DNA of 11,513 nucleotides from Desulfurococcales archaeon (GTDB taxonomy: Archaea > Thermoproteota > Thermoprotei_A > Sulfolobales > Fervidicoccaceae), in NCBI GenBank assembly GCA_027048265.1, contig JALTXS010000141.1, forward strand, positions 1 through 11,513. The letters run 5' to 3'. A model generated the notes under the pieces. That model was given only the letters and a program-made list of their open reading frames with translations. It was not told where the DNA came from and ran no database searches. A program made the position numbers and the translations under genes. Positions within the stretch are counted from its first letter, which is position 1, and every line of letters starts with the position of its first letter. Shown here piece after piece: positions 7,000 to 11,513 of the stretch.

Positions 7000-9146
7000 T
7001 GGGTTCGCCTGAGGTTTTTTTCCAGGTGCCCCCATTCTCCATACCCTTCTCTAGGAAAAGACTCTCTGATACACTTGTTCTCAACCAGTTCCAAGCTGAG
7101 GTACAGAGGCTCCTGGATGGCGGCAAGGATGTGCTACTGACCGCACCCACGGGCGGGGGGAAGACCCTTACGCTTTTACTCAACACTGAGACTAGTCAAA
7201 AAGGTATCTCGGGATTCACTGCCCTATATCCAAACAATACCCTACTCAAAAACCAGATGTGCACAGTCGAGGACATTATCGTCGAGCATCTCGGTGCCAG
7301 CCTTGTGGACATCGTGCAGGGGAGCGATAACAGCGTTTGCAAGGATGGGAGGGGCGCTAGACGGTGCGAGTGCACTGGGGCTTCGAGGGAGGAGAACCGG
7401 GTGGCGCCCCTGTCCATCTACAAGATAGATAGGGAGAGGGTCGACGACAGCTGGGTGGATTATGATTACGTGGGGTTCCTGCTCTTGTCGGGGAGGTACA
7501 TACAGTCTGAGGAGGGGGTGCCAAGGAGGGAGGTCCTATACAGGCTAGCTGAGGATGCACTAAAGTATGCTAACAGTGGTGGACTATATCTAATCGTGTT
7601 CGCTACCCCCGATACTTTCCTCTTGGTAATGACTGGTGCATATCGTGATTTCGAGGGCGTGGGTAAGACCCTTCATAACCTGCTAGTAGCACTAGCCCGG
7701 GGTAGCTCTGCCGGGGCTCTGGAGAAGGTGCTTAGGGAGACGGGGGTCCTTGCCAGAACCAGTGTTTCTGAAACCGTGGCAGCAGCTGAGCGAATACTTG
7801 ACCTACCCCTCTTCGTCGACGAGTTCCACCTGTACGGCTCCTACGAGCTCGATGCCCTGCACGCGCTTCTCAGGCTCTACAAGGAGCGCTTCGACCGCCC
7901 CGTTGTGCTCTCGTCGGCAACCCCAGCCGATGATATAGTGGGCGAACTCGTGGAGCAGGGTTCTCTACCGGGGTATGAGGAGGTCAGGGCAGAGCTCGTG
8001 GAGGGAGGGCGGGGCTTCCAAGTTAGGGGGTCTACGGAATTCGTGCTGGTTCCGGTGGACACGAAGAGGAAGGGGCTTCCATCCTACTTTAGCGCGAGTG
8101 AAGCGGTGGCGGACATCGCTGTGAGCTCGCTGGACTCTGAGCTACGGGGGCTTAGTGGCGGGAGGGCACTCATAATACTTGAACGTCTATGGATGGTCTC
8201 GGAGGTTGCAAGGGGCCTTGCCCGCAAGGGTTTTGATGTTGACTGCATAGCCACTATCACCCCCAGGGACGTATGCAGGCCGGGGGCGAGCATAATAGTT
8301 GGAAGCGAGGCAACTACTCAGGGTGTTAACCTGGGGAGAGTTGTACTGGGGGTCATTGGAGGCACTTCTTCGGAGGACGTTATTCAGAGGGTGGGCAGAA
8401 TTGGGCGCCGGGGAACCGATTCACGAGTATATCTTGTTCTACCCCGCCTCGCCCTTGATGACAACCCTCCCCCTAGCAAGAGTATGAGCTACTACGAGAT
8501 GGTAGACTGGATAAGGGAAGCCTATCCCGACTATCCTAAGAGGAAGCGCGAGGTTTCGCGGCTTATACCCAGAGGCTTCCATGATGCGAGGAGGATGCTA
8601 ATATACTCCCTCGGCGTCGCCTCCCTTGCAAGAGTCTCGGGCATGCACCATCTGCTTAGAAGAATAAACATAGGGAAGACGCAGGCCGCCGAACTGCTTG
8701 AGAGCATTGTTGGCCCGGCTTCTTCTCTCGTCAAGCTGCTCGTGTTCAGGCGCACCGGGTTCAACGTGAGATACCTTATACAGGACACTGGCGAGGATGG
8801 CGAAACAAGTATTGGCCTGCTCACTAGGAACTTCGAGGTAAAGGACACTAGAAACGGTACCCTCATAGTTGCCCTCAATCCTGCAAGGCAGTCTCTTAGA
8901 CTCAGCCTAGCCCAGACACCCTGGCAGCTTAGGGGGAAGATGATAGAGCTGAGTAGGCTCTTAGAACTAACAGGAGGCCGCATAGAGATAGGGGAGCGTG
9001 TCACTATCAAGTCCCTACAGAAGGGAGATACGCTCGTGTACGTCCTGGATGCGGGCGACGAGCTCGCAGATTACCTCTCCTACACCGGAGAGGGTGCGGA
9101 TATACTCACACCCGGTGGGAGAAGGTACGCTGTCGTATTCGTGTAG
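6999..9146 (+). CDS. cas3': Cas3' superfamily 2 helicase (HD-less), type I-D
   Basis: A 715-residue SF2 helicase that would unwind or translocate on target DNA after recruitment by the I-D complex. Visible motifs are a Q-motif-like LNQFQAEV (about 28-35), Walker A TAPTGGGKT (about 48-56), a DEFH Walker B box (about 274-277), SSAT motif III (305-308), and QRVGRIGRRG motif VI (about 463-472), preceded by GSEATTQGVNLG (about 435-446). There is no HD domain, consistent with HD being carried by Cas10d. Four cysteines (about C88, C114, C123, C125) lie between Walker A and the DEFH box. The ATG overlaps the csc1 stop by one base. It is followed after 23 nt by cas2. The call as a Cas3-type helicase is firm. 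Confidence 0.9.
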   Translation: MGSPEVFFQVPPFSIPFSRKRLSDTLVLNQFQAEVQRLLDGGKDVLLTAPTGGGKTLTLLLNTETSQKGISGFTALYPNNTLLKNQMCTVEDIIVEHLGASLVDIVQGSDNSVCKDGRGARRCECTGASREENRVAPLSIYKIDRERVDDSWVDYDYVGFLLLSGRYIQSEEGVPRREVLYRLAEDALKYANSGGLYLIVFATPDTFLLVMTGAYRDFEGVGKTLHNLLVALARGSSAGALEKVLRETGVLARTSVSETVAAAERILDLPLFVDEFHLYGSYELDALHALLRLYKERFDRPVVLSSATPADDIVGELVEQGSLPGYEEVRAELVEGGRGFQVRGSTEFVLVPVDTKRKGLPSYFSASEAVADIAVSSLDSELRGLSGGRALIILERLWMVSEVARGLARKGFDVDCIATITPRDVCRPGASIIVGSEATTQGVNLGRVVLGVIGGTSSEDVIQRVGRIGRRGTDSRVYLVLPRLALDDNPPPSKSMSYYEMVDWIREAYPDYPKRKREVSRLIPRGFHDARRMLIYSLGVASLARVSGMHHLLRRINIGKTQAAELLESIVGPASSLVKLLVFRRTGFNVRYLIQDTGEDGETSIGLLTRNFEVKDTRNGTLIVALNPARQSLRLSLAQTPWQLRGKMIELSRLLELTGGRIEIGERVTIKSLQKGDTLVYVLDAGDELADYLSYTGEGADILTPGGRRYAVVFV

Positions 9147-9169
9147 TCATGGGCTAGAGGGATGCACGG

Positions 9170-9451
9170 GTGATTGTCATTGTCGCCTATGACATCGGGG
9201 ATGAGAGGAGAAGGGGACGACTGCGGCGATACCTGCGGAGACTGGGCCTGTCTAGGGTTAACAGGAGCGTCTACGCAGGACCCGGCACAGCTACTACGGC
9301 AAAGCTCGTGGCGGAGAAGGCTAAGGGCATCGTTGGCGAGGGCGATTCAGTGTTTATCATCGTGGTCAGGGAGGACGAGTACCAGAGGGCACATGTATTT
9401 GATGGCGGAGATTACTACATCGTGCAGGAGCGGCGGTTCGAGGTCTACTAG
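9170..9451 (+). CDS. cas2: Cas2, spacer-acquisition protein
   Basis: A 93-residue ferredoxin-like protein of normal Cas2 length, beginning MIVIVAYDIGDERRRGRLRR. The first strand ends in the conserved YDI with D8, followed by the basic helix RLRRYLRRLGLSRVNRSVYAG that is typical of Cas2. The later strands VFIIVV and DYYIVQERRFEVY complete the fold. It would dimerise and bridge two Cas1 dimers in the integration complex. GTG 9170 has GAGGGA (9157-9162) at good spacing. It overlaps the 5' end of cas4 in a different frame. Confidence 0.92.
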   Translation: MIVIVAYDIGDERRRGRLRRYLRRLGLSRVNRSVYAGPGTATTAKLVAEKAKGIVGEGDSVFIIVVREDEYQRAHVFDGGDYYIVQERRFEVY

Positions 9452-10037
9452 ACCCACCCGGCTCAACCTGCTGGGATGGGCCCTCCTCTGCCCCCACGCC
9501 CGTGACCTGCTCTGGCACGGGTCCACTCCCCTGGACAACCCCCCATACCCCACCTCAGAGGAGTCCAAGTCCCTCCACGAGAAGTTGAAGAACGTGGTGG
9601 GGGAGGAGCTCTCAAGGGCTCTGAGGGCCTTGGGCATAGGAGTGGTGGGCCGCGAGGGGGGTCTGAGGGAGCATGAGCACACCCTTTACATTGCTCGGGG
9701 CGAGGACGGTGTGTGCGCCTCCTCTAAGGCGGACATCGTCTACATTCTGTCAAAGGAGGGTGACCTATACATTCTGTACGCGGAGGCTGCTGTGAGGCTC
9801 CATGTGGCTAAGCCCCTGCAGGCGCTCCTGAGGGGAATTGCACTCTACTACGAGTACCGTCTCCCCATCTGGGTGATGATGGTCTCGCCCCATGAGGTCA
9901 GGTACAAGCAGCTGGACGACGAGGACCAGAGGAGAATTCTGAGGCTCATCAACCGAAGCTCCGAGGGCTTCGAGCCGAGTGCCAACCTCTGCAGCCTCTG
10001 CGAGCTCTCACACTACTGTCCCCACAGGGTGATTTGA
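9393..10037 (+). CDS. cas4: Cas4-family Fe-S protein, RecB-like nuclease fold with altered E-x-K motif
   Basis: About 214 residues if started at ATG 9393 (MYLMAEITTS), 211 from ATG 9402. No standard start codon occurs between 9402 and the first conserved cysteine, so an overlap of 50-59 nt with cas2 is forced unless a non-standard start is used. The four [4Fe-4S] ligands are present: C33 (WALLCPHARDL), then C200, C203 and C209 (NLCSLCELSHYCPH). RecB-type residues are H62 (SLHEKL), D114 (KADIVYIL) and E131 (LYAEAAVRLH), but the lysine expected two residues after the Glu is Ala133. Q143 in KPLQALLRGIALYYEY fits the QxxxY region. Cas4 trims and orients prespacers by PAM for Cas1-Cas2. The stop overlaps cas1 by one base. 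Confidence 0.82.
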   Translation: MYLMAEITTSCRSGGSRSTRPTRLNLLGWALLCPHARDLLWHGSTPLDNPPYPTSEESKSLHEKLKNVVGEELSRALRALGIGVVGREGGLREHEHTLYIARGEDGVCASSKADIVYILSKEGDLYILYAEAAVRLHVAKPLQALLRGIALYYEYRLPIWVMMVSPHEVRYKQLDDEDQRRILRLINRSSEGFEPSANLCSLCELSHYCPHRVI

Positions 10038-11005
10038 TGAGGCTGCTCGTCATAAGGAGCCGGGCGGAGATTGGGGTGAAGAGCAGGAGCACCCTGGTGG
10101 TTAAGACCCGTAGGGGCGAGAGGGAGCACCCCCTGAGGGACGCGGATGCTGTGCTCATCATAGGCTCCGGCATCAAGCTCGACTCGAGCGTGCCACCCGT
10201 TCTGTCCCTACACAACATCCCCCTCGCCATAATGGCCAAGGACCACGTATCCATCCTCGTTAACCCGGTAATGACCCGTTACAACAACTATAGGCGCCTC
10301 CAGTATAGCCTTGACAAGAAAAGGGCCCTTGGAATAGCCCTAGAGTACCTGAAGGCCAGGGTTCTCGGCACCCTGAACATACTCAAGTACTACAAGAGGA
10401 GCCCACCCAGCCTCCCCGAACCACCCTACGAGGAGGATGACGCGGGGGTCTTTGAGAAGAGGATAAGGCTCTGGGAAGCAACGGTCTCGAACCTGCTCTG
10501 GGACCACATATTCTCCCTGCTCAGGCCAAGATACTTGGAGGAACTGAGGACAAGATACGGCTTCACAGGAAGAAAACCAAGGCACCCCGACCCCCTCAAC
10601 AAGACCCTCTCCGTCATGTACTCTGTCCTCTACTCGCTCGCCACAAAAGCACTAATAGCAGCAGGCCTGGACCCCACCCACGGCCTCCTGCACCGGACGC
10701 TCTACAGCACCCCCCTCACCTTCGACTACACCGAGCAGTTCAAGCCCATAGCCATACAGGCCACCATTGACCTCATAAACACCGATGGGCTGCCAAAAAT
10801 GGCCCCCGACGGCGAGCTCGAAAGAGAATCCGTGAACAAGGCGATAAAGAACCTCTACGACTACCTCACCCTCCGCCACACCAAGACGCGCAAAACCCCC
10901 TACCAATACATATTCCTCAAAGCATACTGCCTTGCAAAACACCTCGAGGACAAATGCCCCAGACACAGACTAGCAATAACCTGGGACCGGAGAAACCACA
11001 AATAA
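10037..11005 (+). CDS. cas1: Cas1 integrase
   Basis: A 322-residue protein starting at ATG 10037, which overlaps the cas4 stop (TGATG). GGGTGA at 10027-10032 supports this start over TTG 10034. The N-terminal beta domain (MRLLVIRSRAEIGV... through about residue 75) is followed by the helical catalytic domain. The metal ligands appear as E147 (RLWEATVSNLLW), H219 (GLDPTHGLLH) and D230/E233 (FDYTEQFKP). The segment PDPLNKTLSVMYSVLYSLATK (about 184-204) matches the conserved Cas1 helix before the histidine motif. It forms the spacer integrase with Cas2, probably assisted by Cas4. The last part of the gene is strongly C/A-rich and G-poor on the plus strand, and the same composition continues past the stop into decayed CRISPR repeats. 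Confidence 0.93.
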   Translation: MRLLVIRSRAEIGVKSRSTLVVKTRRGEREHPLRDADAVLIIGSGIKLDSSVPPVLSLHNIPLAIMAKDHVSILVNPVMTRYNNYRRLQYSLDKKRALGIALEYLKARVLGTLNILKYYKRSPPSLPEPPYEEDDAGVFEKRIRLWEATVSNLLWDHIFSLLRPRYLEELRTRYGFTGRKPRHPDPLNKTLSVMYSVLYSLATKALIAAGLDPTHGLLHRTLYSTPLTFDYTEQFKPIAIQATIDLINTDGLPKMAPDGELERESVNKAIKNLYDYLTLRHTKTRKTPYQYIFLKAYCLAKHLEDKCPRHRLAITWDRRNHK

Positions 11006-11022
11006 CAAGCAAAAACCCTAGA
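10998..11022 (-). repeat. Possible third decayed CRISPR repeat overlapping the cas1 stop codon
   Basis: Only the core CAAGCAAAA (11006-11014) and a few flanking bases match the reverse complement of the array repeat, about 14 of 25 positions. The distance to the next copy leaves only about 18 bp, too short for a spacer. It may be a repeat remnant or chance in A/C-rich DNA. Confidence 0.3.
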
Positions 11023-11040
11023 ACACAACCCCCCACAACA

Positions 11041-11065
11041 CCTCAAAACAAGCAAAACATGGATA
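11041..11065 (-). repeat. Decayed inverted CRISPR repeat (G-form variant)
   Basis: The core TCAAAACAAGCAAAAC (11043-11058) is identical to the reverse complement of the second array repeat (11489-11513). Over the full 25 positions about 19 match. It points away from the leader, toward cas1. The mismatches cluster at the repeat's 5' end. Confidence 0.65.
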
Positions 11066-11098
11066 CAACATATCCCTGCCTCTCCTCACCAGACCCCA

Positions 11099-11123
11099 CC
11101 TCAAAATAAGCAAAACAAAAACC
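11099..11123 (-). repeat. Inverted CRISPR repeat copy (A-form variant)
   Basis: The core TCAAAATAAGCAAAAC (11101-11116) is identical to the reverse complement of the first array repeat (11428-11452). About 22 of 25 positions match in full. It lies 58 bp from the neighbouring inverted copy, which leaves a 33-bp spacer-like interval (11066-11098). Confidence 0.7.
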
Positions 11124-11427
11124 AGCGAAACCCACCGTGAAACAATACAAAAACCACTTTAATGGAGCCGAAGGATATCAGCTACCATCTCATATAAAGG
11201 ACAAAAGATAGACACAACAGAGTTATCATAGGGCCAAGCCCTGGACCCAAACATTCCACTTACCCCTCCTAGTACACACCATTTAAGAAATGTTAACAAC
11301 CTCACATCATTGCATTGAATAAATTGCTAGGACAGGAATAGAGTAAAAATGTTTGCCAAAATCTCGACGACTATATAGGTTATCATAAAAGCTTGAATTA
11401 CATCGTAATAAATAGTCAGGAACTCCT
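11124..11427 (+). promoter_or_regulatory. CRISPR leader region, about 300 bp, no gene
   Basis: This gene-free stretch turns AT-rich at about 11160 and leads directly into the array. The best plus-strand promoter candidate is CTATATAGG (11371-11379), which would start transcription near 11400, just before the first repeat. A second TATA-like stretch on the minus strand (near 11190-11199, TTTATATG) could drive leftward transcription through the inverted repeats. The 9-mer GTTATCATA occurs twice (11222-11230 and 11379-11387). I see no ORF, tRNA or stable hairpin here. The leader call rests on composition and position next to cas1 and the array. Confidence 0.6.
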
Positions 11428-11513
11428 GCTTTTAGTTTTGCTTATTTTGAAGTGTACAATTGTTTATACGGCCCCCAGTTGCGTGGTGGCTCTTAGTTTT
11501 GCTTGTTTTGAAG
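11428..11513 (+). CRISPR. Start of a CRISPR array (two repeats, one spacer), continuing past the right edge
   Basis: Two 25-nt repeats at 11428-11452 and 11489-11513 share the core AGTTTTGCTTRTTTTGAAG and differ at two positions (T/C at position 4, A/G at position 17). They flank a 36-nt unique spacer at 11453-11488, a period of 61. The repeat has little self-complementarity and ends in TTTTGAAG, similar to the 3' end of crenarchaeal repeats (which gives the 8-nt crRNA handle), so transcription is rightward with the leader on the left. The window stops at the end of repeat two, so the array length and exact repeat boundary are uncertain. With one spacer visible the call depends on the cas context. 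Confidence 0.78.

Noticed and set aside
8531..9010. 159-codon minus-strand ORF opposite the 3' part of cas3'
   Set aside because: Antisense shadow of the helicase gene; no start signal or recognisable domain.
9174..9392. Cas4 frame extended upstream through most of cas2
   Set aside because: The upstream translation (Ser/Arg-rich) is just the alternate frame of cas2. The conserved Cas4 part begins near the first Fe-S cysteine, so I started it at 9393.
11137..11156. GAAACAATACAAAAAC as a further inverted CRISPR repeat
   Set aside because: It needs a gap to align and lies too close to the 11099-11123 copy; more likely chance in A/C-rich sequence.
11222..11387. GTTATCATA occurring twice in the leader
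   Set aside because: Nine bases repeated once in AT-rich DNA is weak; kept only as a note in the leader entry.

Overview
The window looks like part of a thermophilic crenarchaeal (Thermoproteota) chromosome. The GC content is moderate to high by eye. Arginine is coded mostly by AGG/AGA, and GTG and TTG starts are frequent. Genes have Shine-Dalgarno sites of the GGTGA/GGAGG type or are nearly leaderless, and promoters are archaeal TATA boxes. A Csa3-type regulator, a subtype I-D effector module and short unstructured CRISPR repeats ending in GAAG all fit this assignment. I cannot name the species.

Layout. Positions 1-1944 (minus strand, open at the left edge) encode a secreted right-handed beta-helix protein of the NosD/pectate-lyase-like class with a Gly-rich linker at the cut end. 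Positions 2141-2794 (minus) encode Csa3, a CARF plus winged-helix regulator of cas loci. The 114-bp divergent region 2795-2908 holds two back-to-back TATA boxes and a perfect 9-bp inverted repeat, probably an operator. From 2909 to 11005 a tightly packed plus-strand operon encodes a type I-D CRISPR-Cas system: Cas10d with an N-terminal HD nuclease, a separate small protein that is probably a standalone Cas11d, Csc2 (Cas7), Csc1 (Cas5), Cas3' helicase, Cas2, Cas4 and Cas1. Positions 11006-11427 carry no gene. They hold degenerate CRISPR repeats in inverted orientation and an AT-rich leader. A CRISPR array starts at about 11428 and runs off the right edge.

How the genes work together. Cas10d, Cas11d, Csc2 and Csc1 would form the crRNA-guided I-D surveillance complex. 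Its HD nuclease sits on the large subunit, and the HD-less Cas3' supplies the helicase. Cas1, Cas2 and Cas4 acquire spacers, and Csa3 probably controls the operon through the divergent region. No cas6 (crRNA processing) lies in the window, so it must be supplied from elsewhere.

Most notable points: (1) the CRISPR repeat also occurs in inverted, decayed form just behind cas1, and the two repeat variants are mirrored around the shared leader; (2) the small subunit has its own gene overlapping the end of a short cas10d; (3) Cas4 appears to lack the lysine of the nuclease E-x-K motif; (4) there are clean dyads at 2821-2846 and 2007-2033.
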